From: JADFOB01 sp046753625
Lineage (GTDB): Bacteria > Planctomycetota > Phycisphaerae > UBA1845
Assembly: GCA_046753625.1 (NCBI GenBank)
Contig: JBHHUB010000065.1
Location: forward strand, 1 to 19,758
Direction: 5' to 3'
Length of the DNA stretch: 19,758 bases
Shown: positions 1-7,768 of the stretch, piece after piece
Position numbering within the stretch: the stretch's first letter is position 1
Layout of the letters: the number at the start of each line of letters is the position of its first letter
Notes under the pieces: generated by a model
What the model was told of the DNA's origin: nothing
The model's database searches: none
Seen by the model: only the letters and a program-made list of their open reading frames with translations
Program-made: the position numbers and the translations under genes

Positions 1-1809
1 GCGATCCGCCTTGATCGGCTCAAGCTTGGCCGGCAAGAGCAGTTGAAGGTCGATGTTCTTCTCATCGGCCAAACCGCGCACGTCGCGGACCGCATCGGAC
101 AACACGCTCGCGAGATCCACCTGATCCAACTCCAACTCGATGCCGCCGACCTCGAGCTGTGAGACACTGAGCACGTCTTCAATCAACCGCGAAAGGCGCC
201 GCGTTTCCTTGTTGATCACGTTGTAGCATTCGGTGATCACCTTCGGATCATCAAACATGCCGGAGGACAGCGTTTCGGAGTACGCCCGGATGTTGGTCAG
301 GGGTGTTCTCAGCTCGTGCGTGACCTGCGCGATCAAATCCTCCCGGGCCTTCTCCGAACGGGTCTGCTGCGAAATGTCGCGGACGACGACCAACGCCTCA
401 CCATGGCGCTGTTTCCGATGAAGCGGAATGATCCACGTTCGGAAGATGTCGGGCTCCTCGCCTTCACCTTGATCCCATTGGATCAGTTCGTTGTGTTGCT
501 GGTAATGACCTTCGGGCTGCAAGGTCGAACGCAACACGCCCAATACCTTCGCACCGACCCCTTCGGCGACCACCGCACCGATCCGGCCGTGCTTGACCTC
601 CTCCCAGGACCAGCCGAACAAGCGGCAGATCGCGGCGTTGGCGTATTCAATACGATCTTCTTCCGTGATGAACAGAAGCCCGTCGGGAAGGGCATTGAGC
701 ACCTCCGCGAGTTCGCCGCCGCTGCTGCTGGCCAACAAACGGGCAAGCTCCCGGTCGGCCTCGGTGCGCTCCGCATCGTCAACCGCGCTGCGCGCCAACT
801 CGACCAGTTGATTCCACGATTCGGTGGCCGCGTCCGTTTCATCCTCGATGCGCAGCGCCGTCAAGTCGTCCTCAATCCGTTCGTGCTCCGTGCGAAGGCG
901 ATGGGCAATCCGCGATACCGAACGCAATTGCTCACGCAAGCACCGGTATACGACAAACAACGCGCCGAGCACGATGAACACGACGACCAGCAGGCCGGCT
1001 TTGCCCGACGCGCCCTCGATCACGGATGGGTTCGCAAGGGTTACCTCCACCAGAATATCGGACGACTCGGAAAGGGTGGTCGGTTGGGGCGGATGGGAAG
1101 ATGCCGCCAGATCGGACGATCCAGGCGCCCCGTCGCTATTCGCCGGCCGATCCGCTGAGTCACCCGCCCCCTCCGAACGTGCCCGCCCCGGATCATCGGG
1201 CTTGGGCCTGCGCGGTCGCTCGGTCATGCGGGTTCCCGCCTCGCGGGCCTCACCGGATTCGCCGGAAGTAGTATCAGCCCTGGACGCAGCGTCGTGCAGG
1301 CGAATTCGAGCGCGATAGCGACGCAAGGCCGCGCCCGAGGACCGGTCCGGCTCAATCACGCGCCCGGACGAACCGGCGACCAGGCTTTGAAAGCCACCCA
1401 CGTCCGCGATTGTCCCTTGTTCGGATGGACGATAAGCCGATTCCACCCGTCCATCGCTGCGCAGTATCCTCCATGACCTCACCGGAAAATGCTGCGAGAA
1501 TTCGCGCGCGGCGATTCGGGTGGCCACGCCGCGCGTCGCCTCGGAAGCGGATTCCGCATAGATCGTCTCGATTTCCCGGACCAGGGCGGCTACCGCATAG
1601 TCGAAGGTCTTCTCCAAACGTACGGCGGCTTCCTCGCGGACCCGCGTGATCGCGAATCGCGAAATCGCCCCGAGCCCTACCAGGTAAATCAGTACGATCG
1701 AAAGCCCGAACCATCTCGGGACTTCTTCCGCCGTGAGGAATGCGCTGATTCTTCGCTGCGCAGCTTTCACAAGTACGCTTTCCGGAAACGAGACTATTGA
1801 GGCACCCAT
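1..1809 (-). CDS. Membrane PAS-domain sensor histidine kinase (C-terminus off the window)
   Basis: The minus-strand frame is open from the left edge to beyond 1809 and gives at least 603 residues. From the ATG at 1809, a first membrane segment lies at about residues 33-49. An extracytoplasmic region of roughly 220 residues follows, then a second membrane helix at about 271-290 (LLVVVFIVLGALFVV). A charged helical linker leads to a PAS domain at about 370-480, with the motif EYANAAICRLFGW. The HisKA dimerisation helix carries the phospho-acceptor His498 in VTHELRTPLTN. The ATP-binding domain would lie beyond the left edge. It should autophosphorylate on His498 and pass phosphate to an unseen response regulator. 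Residues of about 185-260 are Pro/Ser/Asp-rich and look disordered. No clear Shine-Dalgarno precedes 1809, and in-frame ATGs at 1905, 1935 and 1998 are alternatives. The kinase assignment is firm; the signal sensed is unknown. Confidence 0.88.
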   Translation of the reverse strand, partial: MGASIVSFPESVLVKAAQRRISAFLTAEEVPRWFGLSIVLIYLVGLGAISRFAITRVREEAAVRLEKTFDYAVAALVREIETIYAESASEATRGVATRIAAREFSQHFPVRSWRILRSDGRVESAYRPSEQGTIADVGGFQSLVAGSSGRVIEPDRSSGAALRRYRARIRLHDAASRADTTSGESGEAREAGTRMTERPRRPKPDDPGRARSEGAGDSADRPANSDGAPGSSDLAASSHPPQPTTLSESSDILVEVTLANPSVIEGASGKAGLLVVVFIVLGALFVVYRCLREQLRSVSRIAHRLRTEHERIEDDLTALRIEDETDAATESWNQLVELARSAVDDAERTEADRELARLLASSSGGELAEVLNALPDGLLFITEEDRIEYANAAICRLFGWSWEEVKHGRIGAVVAEGVGAKVLGVLRSTLQPEGHYQQHNELIQWDQGEGEEPDIFRTWIIPLHRKQRHGEALVVVRDISQQTRSEKAREDLIAQVTHELRTPLTNIRAYSETLSSGMFDDPKVITECYNVINKETRRLSRLIEDVLSVSQLEVGGIELELDQVDLASVLSDAVRDVRGLADEKNIDLQLLLPAKLEPIKADR

Positions 1810-2174
1810 CGTGGTTATCGAGTTCGTGCCGAGACGCCTTAAGCTCGCCCAAGACTTCCCGGACCCAGGTATGGGAATCGACGGATCCGGCCACGGTACG
1901 TCCATCGCGCATGCACGCCCCTCCCGTCGCAACATGCTTCCCTTCAAGCATAGAATACGCCATAATGCGTGCGGCACAGACGTCCGAGAATCGTGCATGC
2001 CACCGTATGGGTTGCGCGGATGGCGGGTGGCCCACCTCCTTGGGAGGTGGGGCAGACGATGATCGCGAGGGGCTCAAGCCGCCGACGCGATGACGCGCCA
2101 ACGATCCGAGCCGCGCGCGTCAGGAAGCGGCCCGATAAGCATCAGGTAACGCGACTTGAAACAGGAGCCCCGAG
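1810..2174. other. Intergenic region between divergent kinase and aminotransferase genes
   Basis: This 365-base gap separates two divergent genes. The left part may encode an N-terminal extension of the kinase, since the frame stays open to about 2073. It has a small AT-richer patch around 1930-1965 that could carry promoter elements, but I see no convincing -35/-10 pair. A GC-rich hairpin lies at 2031-2051. No separate gene is supported. Confidence 0.5.
2031..2051. repeat. GC-rich perfect hairpin (CCCACCTCC / GGAGGTGGG)
   Basis: A perfect 9-bp inverted repeat, with arms 2031-2039 and 2043-2051, encloses a 3-base loop. No T-run follows on either strand, so it is not a classic terminator. It resembles a REP-like dispersed palindrome and shares the CCCACC/GGTGGG core with the hairpin at 9557-9576 and the inverted repeat at 8724-8898. 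Confidence 0.6.
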
Positions 2175-3542
2175 TTGGCCGATCCCCAAACCCGTTCACC
2201 GTTGCCACCCTGCTCGCACGAGCCGGCGCCCTACACGGGTCCGCCTCGCGACGAAGTCTTGGCATTGCGCCGCGAGTTTGTTTCTCCCGGCGTGTTCACC
2301 TACTACAAAGAGCCCATCGAAATCGTCGAAGGGTACATGCAGTATTTGTGGGACGAACAAGGCAGGCGCTATCTCGATGCGATCGCCGGCGTGGTGACCG
2401 TCTCGGTGGGCCACTGCCACCCCAAGATCGTTGAAGCGGTTCGCCGACAGGTCGGCCGTCTGATGCACACGACGACGATCTACCTCCATCCGGACATCGC
2501 CGTCTATGCGAAGAATCTCGCCGCCCACTTTCCCGAAGGCGGCGGCCTGACGGCGACCTATTTCACCAACTCAGGCACCGACTCCAACGATCTGGCCACG
2601 CTCATGGCCCGCCTGCACACGGGCCGGCACGACGTCATCGCCCTACGCAACGGCTACCACGGCGGATCGCAATCGACGATGGCGTTGACCGCCATGGGCA
2701 ATTGGAAGTATCCCATTCCACATTCGTTCGGTGTCAAGCATCTGGCATCCGCAGATTGCTACCGCTGCCCATTCGGCGTGACCTACCCGAGTTGCGACGT
2801 GAAGTGCGCGCGGGACATCGAGCCGCTGTTGGCGATGGAAACGTCGGGCCAAATCGCGGCGTTCATCGCCGAGCCGATTCAGGGCGCAGGCGGCGTGATC
2901 GTCCCGCCGCCCGAATATTTCAAGATCATTTACGAGGCCGTCCGCGCGGCGGGCGGGCTCTGCATCAGCGACGAAGTTCAAACCGGCTTCGGCCGGACCG
3001 GTGACCACTTCTGGGGGTTTGAAAACTACGGCGTGGTGCCCGACATCGTCACCATGGCCAAGGGCATCGGCAACGGCGCTCCTCTCGGCGCCGTCACGAC
3101 CCGACCGGAAATCGCCGCACACCTCAAGCAAAAGCTTCATTTCAACACGTTCGGCGGCAACCCAGTCTCCATCGTGCAAGGCAAGACAACGCTTGAGATC
3201 ATCGACGCCGAGCAGTTGCAGGACAACGCCCGCCAAACCGGCGGCTACTTGAAGCAACGGCTGATCGACGTACAGCGTAACCATCCGATCGTCGGGGATG
3301 TACGCGGGTTGGGATTGTTGATCGGCGTCGAATTGGTGGTGGATCCACGATCCAAGGAGCCCGCGACGAAGTTGGCCGTCGCCGTGCACGAAGAGACCAA
3401 AAACCGCGGCCTGCTCATCGGCCGCGGCGGCATCCACGGCAACGTCCTCCGGATCAAACCGCCTATGTGCATCACGCGCGAGGATGTCGATTTTCTGGCA
3501 GACTGCCTCGACGCCACATTGCGAGCCCTCCGCCGACCCTGA
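2175..3542 (+). CDS. Class III PLP-dependent aminotransferase (AGXT2-like)
   Basis: The 455-residue protein is full length for class III (omega-type) aminotransferases. It should transfer an amino group from an amino acid or amine to an oxo-acid such as pyruvate or glyoxylate using pyridoxal phosphate in the cytoplasm. Visible family motifs are the phosphate-binding region FTNSGTDSND (near residues 133-142), the glycine motif NGYHGGS, the cofactor-ring aspartate Asp266 in ISDEVQTGFGRTG, and the Schiff-base lysine Lys296 in TMAKGIGNG. The start is TTG at 2175, chosen because AGGAG (2163-2167) lies 7 bases upstream. A CYRC...C...C cluster at residues 195-211 is noted separately. The closest resemblance is to alanine-glyoxylate aminotransferase 2 type enzymes, but the exact donor and acceptor cannot be read from sequence. 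It stands alone; the neighbouring genes are on the other strand. Confidence 0.92.
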   Translation: MADPQTRSPLPPCSHEPAPYTGPPRDEVLALRREFVSPGVFTYYKEPIEIVEGYMQYLWDEQGRRYLDAIAGVVTVSVGHCHPKIVEAVRRQVGRLMHTTTIYLHPDIAVYAKNLAAHFPEGGGLTATYFTNSGTDSNDLATLMARLHTGRHDVIALRNGYHGGSQSTMALTAMGNWKYPIPHSFGVKHLASADCYRCPFGVTYPSCDVKCARDIEPLLAMETSGQIAAFIAEPIQGAGGVIVPPPEYFKIIYEAVRAAGGLCISDEVQTGFGRTGDHFWGFENYGVVPDIVTMAKGIGNGAPLGAVTTRPEIAAHLKQKLHFNTFGGNPVSIVQGKTTLEIIDAEQLQDNARQTGGYLKQRLIDVQRNHPIVGDVRGLGLLIGVELVVDPRSKEPATKLAVAVHEETKNRGLLIGRGGIHGNVLRIKPPMCITREDVDFLADCLDATLRALRRP

Positions 3543-3781
3543 GCGGCCGCGCTACCGGCGTAGTGGACGTCGAGCGACAGGCGGAGGCCGCGCCAACGTC
3601 ACGCCCGCGGCTCGCATGCATGGCACGGGTATGTCCATACTTGATGGCAGTTGAGAATTCGTCCGCGCAGGCGTAAATGGCACTGGGGGTCGGCCGACTT
3701 GTCTGCACATGTTCTCACGCCGGCGTCGCGTCAAGCCGTGGAGGGCAAGGCCCGCCGTGTCGGCTGAGACGTTTCGCGTGG

Positions 3782-3864
3782 CCCGGCCTTCACACCAAGT
3801 AGCATGGCCTTCCCCCTAAGTCGCACGGTCATCGCCCCCAGCGCACGGCCTTCGCCCCAACAGG
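3782..3864. repeat. Degenerate tandem repeat, about 21 bp x 4
   Basis: Four consecutive units run 3782-3802, 3803-3823, 3824-3843 and 3844-3864, with consensus close to CAYGGCCTTCGCCCCAAG. The period is 21, 21, 20 and 21 bases. The units are non-identical but clearly related. They sit directly beside a large palindrome, and the whole patch resembles a dispersed repeat rather than a gene. Confidence 0.6.
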
Positions 3865-3879
3865 GCAACAACAAGTCAG

Positions 3880-3925
3880 CCCAGGGCAGAGCGAAGCGGC
3901 GCCAGCCGCGCAGCGCCGCCCTGGG
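3880..3925. repeat. Long palindromic element (CCCAGGGC ... GCCCTGGG)
   Basis: The outer 8-bp arms, 3880-3887 and 3918-3925, are perfect inverted repeats. They enclose a GC-rich interior with its own small stem, GCGGC-GCCA-GCCGC. Together with 3952-3976 it forms a compact structured patch. From memory this resembles palindromic repeats scattered in planctomycete intergenic DNA, which is inference and not checked. Confidence 0.55.
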
Positions 3926-3951
3926 TTCCCATGGCCATGACATTCAGCCCT

Positions 3952-3976
3952 GAAAGGGCGAAACAAGTGCCCTTTC
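3952..3976. repeat. Hairpin immediately 3' of the DUF190 gene
   Basis: Arms GAAAGGGC (3952-3959) and GCCCTTTC (3969-3976) form an 8-bp stem with a 9-base loop, one base past the DUF190 stop codon at 3978. It could act as an end-of-transcript structure for the crcB operon on the minus strand. There is no U-tract, so it is more likely part of the repeat patch or an RNA-stabilising hairpin than a classic intrinsic terminator. Confidence 0.45.
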
Positions 3977-3977
3977 G

Positions 3978-4313
3978 CTACGGTGCGGCTCGGTACCGAA
4001 TGACGTGCACCTTTTCCTGCGTCACCAGCCCCTCCTGCACCATTTCATCGATGTGCGGCATCAAGTTATCGATTTTTTCCTTGGCATCCACGATTTCGAT
4101 CACGACGGGTAAATCCTCCGACAAGCGCAGGATCCTGGCCGTGTGCAGGCGGCTGTGGGCACCGAATCCCATAGGGCCGCGCAGCACCGTTGCGCCGGCA
4201 AGATGCAACTCACGTGCCTTGAGCACAATGGCCTCGTAAAGAGGCTTGCCTTGCCACTTGTCGCTTTCGCCAATAAAAATGCGAAGCAGGCAGCCTTGCT
4301 CGGGGATCTTCAT
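3978..4313 (-). CDS. DUF190 family protein, crcB partner
   Basis: This small protein of 111 residues matches DUF190 in length and pattern: LLRIFIGESDKWQGKPLYE at the N-terminus, then ATVLRGPMGFG, DLPVVIEIVD and a C-terminal VHVIRYR strand. DUF190 proteins have a PII-like fold and are often encoded next to crcB, but their biochemical role is not established. I placed the start at ATG 4313, four bases after the crcB stop, rather than further upstream inside crcB, because the conserved domain begins there. A GGGAG in the crcB tail serves as ribosome binding site, so the two genes are probably translationally coupled. A role in sensing or supporting fluoride export is inference from context. Confidence 0.85.
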   Translation of the reverse strand: MKIPEQGCLLRIFIGESDKWQGKPLYEAIVLKARELHLAGATVLRGPMGFGAHSRLHTARILRLSEDLPVVIEIVDAKEKIDNLMPHIDEMVQEGLVTQEKVHVIRYRAAP

Positions 4314-4317
4314 GCCG

Positions 4318-4701
4318 TCACACTCCCAACCACGATTCCGCAACCCGGTATCCGATCCACACACCGCTCAAGCCGCCGAAAAGGCTGAGCAGGACATTCA
4401 TGCCGGCGAGCCCGAACTGCCCGAGGTTCATTAGCTCGAAGGTCTCGAACCCGAAGGTTGAGAAAGTCGTGAATCCCCCAAGCAGCCCGATGAGCACGGC
4501 CACGCGCAGCTCCTCGCGAATCAGGAAGCGGCCGGCCAGCGCGGCGGTCAAGAATCCGATCAGCAGGCAGCCCAAGACGTTGACCAGCAGCGTTCCAAAC
4601 GGGAACGATCCGTTGGTCAGCCGGTGGGCCCATCCACCGAGCGCATAGCGCAGCACACCGCCCAAACCGGACCCAACAAAAATCAAAATCAGTTTGGTCA
4701 T
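4318..4701 (-). CDS. crcB: Fluoride ion channel/exporter CrcB (Fluc)
   Basis: The 127-residue protein is the usual length for single-domain Fluc channels, which work as antiparallel dual-topology dimers in the inner membrane and relieve fluoride toxicity. Four hydrophobic helices are visible. Family motifs include GSGLGGVLRY near the N-terminus, the asparagine-bearing TLLVNVLGCLLIGF, and GGFTTFSTFGFE, whose Phe/Thr residues line the pore in characterised homologues. The start is ATG 4701, preceded by AGGAG with 5-base spacing; the open frame extends further upstream but that part lacks family similarity. It is the first gene of an operon with the DUF190 gene. Only one crcB copy is present here, so a homodimer is expected. 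Confidence 0.93.
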   Translation of the reverse strand: MTKLILIFVGSGLGGVLRYALGGWAHRLTNGSFPFGTLLVNVLGCLLIGFLTAALAGRFLIREELRVAVLIGLLGGFTTFSTFGFETFELMNLGQFGLAGMNVLLSLFGGLSGVWIGYRVAESWLGV

Positions 4702-4732
4702 GACCGCTCCTACCCTAAGCCGGCGTTGCCTC

Positions 4733-4760
4733 AGTATACGCCATTGGATGGCCGTGACGA
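4733..4760 (-). promoter_or_regulatory. Candidate sigma-70 promoter of crcB
   Basis: On the minus strand, TCGTCA (4755-4760) and TATACT (4733-4738) are 16 bases apart. The predicted start, near 4726, leaves a leader of about 25 nt before the crcB ATG. That is too short for a fluoride riboswitch, consistent with my not finding one. Confidence 0.45.
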
Positions 4761-4831
4761 GAGACGGCTCTGGCAATGGACGCGGATCGAGCTTATGGTA
4801 ATCCCTGCGCAAGCGGCGCGATAACCGATGG

Positions 4832-7768
4832 ATGGACACCTATGAGGGCAAAGTGAGCGGTACCGGCCGATCCCCCAATCAACCGTGGCATATTCTTGTC
4901 CGCCCCCGTGAGCCCTCGCTGGACGGCCACGGCAGCGCGATTCTGTCCGACATCCGCCAACTCGGGCTCGAGCACGTTGAGGCGGTGCGCTCTTCCAAGA
5001 TATACATGCTCGTCGGATCGCTCACCGAAAACGACGTGCGGGCGCTGGCCGAATCACTTTTTGCGGACGCCGTGGCCGAGGTGTGGACCTGCGGTCCCGG
5101 GTTTTCCACGCGCGATGAGGCGCATCCGGCCGTCGAAGTGCATCCATTGCCGGGCGTGATGAACCCGGTAGCGCTTTCCGCACTGGCGGCCTGCAAACGT
5201 GTACTTGCGGGAATCACGGGAACGAACGCAATCCTCGAGCAGGTTCAGACCGCTCGCCGCTACGAAATCATCGGCGCCCGCTGCGCCGCCGACCTTGATC
5301 GAATCGCCCGGCGAATTCTGGCCAATGACTGCATCGAAACCTGGTACATCCACGCCCCGGACCGATCGGACCCGATCCCCGAGCGGATGCCGACCCCGCC
5401 CCAGCGACCGTTCGAGCTGAAGACCGTGCCCATTCGTTCGCACACGCCGGATGAACTGACCGCGCTGTCTCGATCCGGCCATCTGTTCCTTTCGTTGGAG
5501 GAAATGCAGACGATCCAATCGCACTTCCGCACGCTTCAGCGGGACCCCACCGACCTGGAGCTGGAGACGCTCGCACAGACCTGGTCCGAGCATTGCGTGC
5601 ACAAAACGCTGAAAGCCGCGTTCGATTACACGGGCGACGGCTTCGGCGAACCCGGTGAGATTGAGGCGCATTTCGGCAACCTCCTCAAGGAAACCATCGC
5701 CGCGGCGACGAAGGAGTTGGGCCGCGACTGGTGCCTATCGGTATTCGTGGACAACGCCGGCGTCGTCGCCCTGGACGACGAGTACGGCATCGCATTCAAG
5801 GCGGAAACGCACAACCACCCATCCGCGATCGAGCCGTACGGCGGTGCGGCTACAGGCATTGGTGGATGTATCCGTGACATCATGGGTTGCGGACTGGGCG
5901 CCAAGCCGATTGCCTCGACGGATGTTTTTTGCGTCGCCCCGCCGGATTACGAGGAGTCGCGTTTGCCCAAGGACGTGCTGCATCCGCGCCGCGTGCTCAA
6001 GGGCATCGTCGGCGGCGTCCGTGATTACGGCAACCGCATGGGCATTCCCACGGTCAACGGCGCGATCTACTTCGATGACCGCTACCTGGCCAATCCACTG
6101 GTTTTCTGCGGCTGCATCGGGCTGATCCCGCGCGATCGCATCCACAAAGCCGCAAGCCCCGGCGATCTGATCGTGGTAGCCGGCGGCAGGACCGGTCGCG
6201 ACGGCATCCACGGCGCCACGTTTTCCTCTGCGGAACTGACCGACACCGCCTCGGACGAATTCTCGCACGCGGTTCAAATCGGCAATGCGGTCGAGGAAAA
6301 AAAGGTGCTTGACGCGATGCTTCGCGCGAGAGATCACGAGCGTGGCTGTCTGTATTCTTCGGTGACCGATTGTGGTGCCGGCGGGTTGAGCAGTGCGGTG
6401 GGCGAGATGGGCGAGCCATGCGGTGCCGACGTCGACCTGAAAGACGTGCCGCTCAAGTATGCAGGGCTTCGTTACGACGAAATCTGGATTTCCGAGGCAC
6501 AGGAACGGATGGTCTTTGCGGTGCCGCCGGAGCACCTCGCTCGATTCCTCGCGATCTTCGAAGAAGAGGAAGTCGAGGCAACGGTGATAGGCCGATTCAC
6601 CGGCGACAACACGCTGACCGTTCGCTACGACGGACAAACGGTCGGATCGCTGGACATGGCGTTCCTGCACAACGGATTGCCGCGAGCCACGCGCCGGGCA
6701 CACTGGACGGCTCCACCCGCCGCCGCCAAGCCGGTCGGGGCGGATGCCGCGTCGGACTTGAGCACCACAACCGACGATCTCTTGTCCAAGCTGGCCGATT
6801 TGAACGTCTGCTCGCGTCAGTGGGTCATCCATCAATACGATCATGAGGTGCAAGGCCGAAGCGTCGTCAAACCGCTTACCGGTCGTCATCTTGGCCCGTC
6901 GGATGCCGCGGTGATGCGGCCGCGCTACGATTCCGACTGTGGCATCGCTATTGGATGCGGGCTCTGCCCCGAGGAAGCCGACCCCTACTGGATGGCGATT
7001 CTGGCGGTGGATGAGGCGTTCCGCAATGTCATCTGCGTGGGCGCCGACCCGAATCGGACGGCCATCCTTGACAATTTCTGCTGGCCCAAGGCCGATCCCG
7101 AATCGTCGCTCGGCGCGTTGGTGCGCGCCTGTAAGGGTGCTTACGACGCAGCCATGGCGTTCGGCTTGCCGTTTGTTTCGGGCAAGGATTCACTCAACAA
7201 CGAATTCACGATGGACCCGCAAGAGGCGCGGCGCGTCGGGTTGCCGCCGAGCCTGGCCATCCCTTACACACTGCTCATCAGCGCGTTGGGCCGGGTCGAG
7301 CATATCCGCAGCGTGGTCACCATGGACCTGAAGCGTCCCGGGCACGTCTTGGCGGTGGCGTCTGCGCCAGTTCGTACTATGGGCCTCAAAAAGGCCGCGG
7401 AGTTGCACGCACGCGTGGCTCGGCTCATCGCGCGGGGCGCCGTGGCGGCCGCCCACGACGTAAGCGACGGCGGATTGGCGGTGGCGGCGGCCGAAATGAT
7501 CCTCGCCGCCGGGCTCGGCGCGACCATCACGCTCTCCAGCGAGGATTGCCCCTATTCGATCTATGCTGAACCCGCCACAACCTACCTGCTTGAAATGACA
7601 CGCGCAGAGGCCACGCAGGCGGAACTGGTCATCATTGGGGAGGTGGTTCCGAGCACGACGTTGACGATCGATCGGGATGGCAAGCGAATCGTGGACACCG
7701 AAATCGCAGCGCTCGCCCGCGCCTGGCGGTCGACGCTGGCATTCGATGGAGGGTCGGGCCATGGGTAA
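4832..7768 (+). CDS. purL: Phosphoribosylformylglycinamidine synthase, PurS-PurS-PurL fusion
   Basis: This 978-residue synthetase subunit makes FGAM from FGAR, ATP and ammonia in de novo purine synthesis. The PurL core has TWSEHCVHKT (251-259), where His254 aligns with the catalytic histidine of small PurL. It also has ETHNHPS (325-331), the glycine-rich GGAATGIGGCIRD, CGAGGLSSAVGEMG and VSGKDSLNNEF, arranged as two AIR-synthase-like halves. The first ~180 residues look like two PurS-like repeats: about 19-85, and about 105-175, the latter with LPGVMNPVA, QTARRYEI and ILANDCIETW. The glutaminase part is missing and supplied by purQ, which overlaps the stop by 8 bases. The ATG at 4832 lacks a good Shine-Dalgarno; a GTG at 4853 preceded by GAGGG is an alternative start. 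The core assignment is firm; the doubled PurS is my reading. Confidence 0.93.
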   Translation: MDTYEGKVSGTGRSPNQPWHILVRPREPSLDGHGSAILSDIRQLGLEHVEAVRSSKIYMLVGSLTENDVRALAESLFADAVAEVWTCGPGFSTRDEAHPAVEVHPLPGVMNPVALSALAACKRVLAGITGTNAILEQVQTARRYEIIGARCAADLDRIARRILANDCIETWYIHAPDRSDPIPERMPTPPQRPFELKTVPIRSHTPDELTALSRSGHLFLSLEEMQTIQSHFRTLQRDPTDLELETLAQTWSEHCVHKTLKAAFDYTGDGFGEPGEIEAHFGNLLKETIAAATKELGRDWCLSVFVDNAGVVALDDEYGIAFKAETHNHPSAIEPYGGAATGIGGCIRDIMGCGLGAKPIASTDVFCVAPPDYEESRLPKDVLHPRRVLKGIVGGVRDYGNRMGIPTVNGAIYFDDRYLANPLVFCGCIGLIPRDRIHKAASPGDLIVVAGGRTGRDGIHGATFSSAELTDTASDEFSHAVQIGNAVEEKKVLDAMLRARDHERGCLYSSVTDCGAGGLSSAVGEMGEPCGADVDLKDVPLKYAGLRYDEIWISEAQERMVFAVPPEHLARFLAIFEEEEVEATVIGRFTGDNTLTVRYDGQTVGSLDMAFLHNGLPRATRRAHWTAPPAAAKPVGADAASDLSTTTDDLLSKLADLNVCSRQWVIHQYDHEVQGRSVVKPLTGRHLGPSDAAVMRPRYDSDCGIAIGCGLCPEEADPYWMAILAVDEAFRNVICVGADPNRTAILDNFCWPKADPESSLGALVRACKGAYDAAMAFGLPFVSGKDSLNNEFTMDPQEARRVGLPPSLAIPYTLLISALGRVEHIRSVVTMDLKRPGHVLAVASAPVRTMGLKKAAELHARVARLIARGAVAAAHDVSDGGLAVAAAEMILAAGLGATITLSSEDCPYSIYAEPATTYLLEMTRAEATQAELVIIGEVVPSTTLTIDRDGKRIVDTEIAALARAWRSTLAFDGGSGHG

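Larger units (their letters stand above)
3543..3977. other. Non-coding repeat-rich gap
   Basis: This 435-base gap lies between the ends of two convergent transcription units (the aminotransferase and crcB/DUF190). Its right half is filled by a degenerate 21-bp tandem repeat and two palindromes, listed separately. The left half (3543-3780) shows no recognisable element. Short open frames here have no family features and are not supported as genes. Confidence 0.6.

Noticed and set aside
316..1158. 280-residue plus-strand open frame
   Set aside because: It is antisense to the PAS/HisKA coding frame and has no recognisable domain.
1352..2101. 249-residue minus-strand open frame overlapping the kinase N-terminal half
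   Set aside because: The other minus frame carries the membrane helices, PAS and HisKA motifs continuously; this frame has no family features.
2643..3437. 264-residue minus-strand open frame
   Set aside because: It is antisense to the aminotransferase core; the long frame is a by-product of GC-rich codon use.
4702..4831. Fluoride riboswitch upstream of crcB
   Set aside because: I looked for the crcB-motif pattern on the minus strand and saw none; the predicted leader is too short.
5735..6889. 384-residue minus-strand open frame
   Set aside because: It is antisense to the conserved PurL core motifs.
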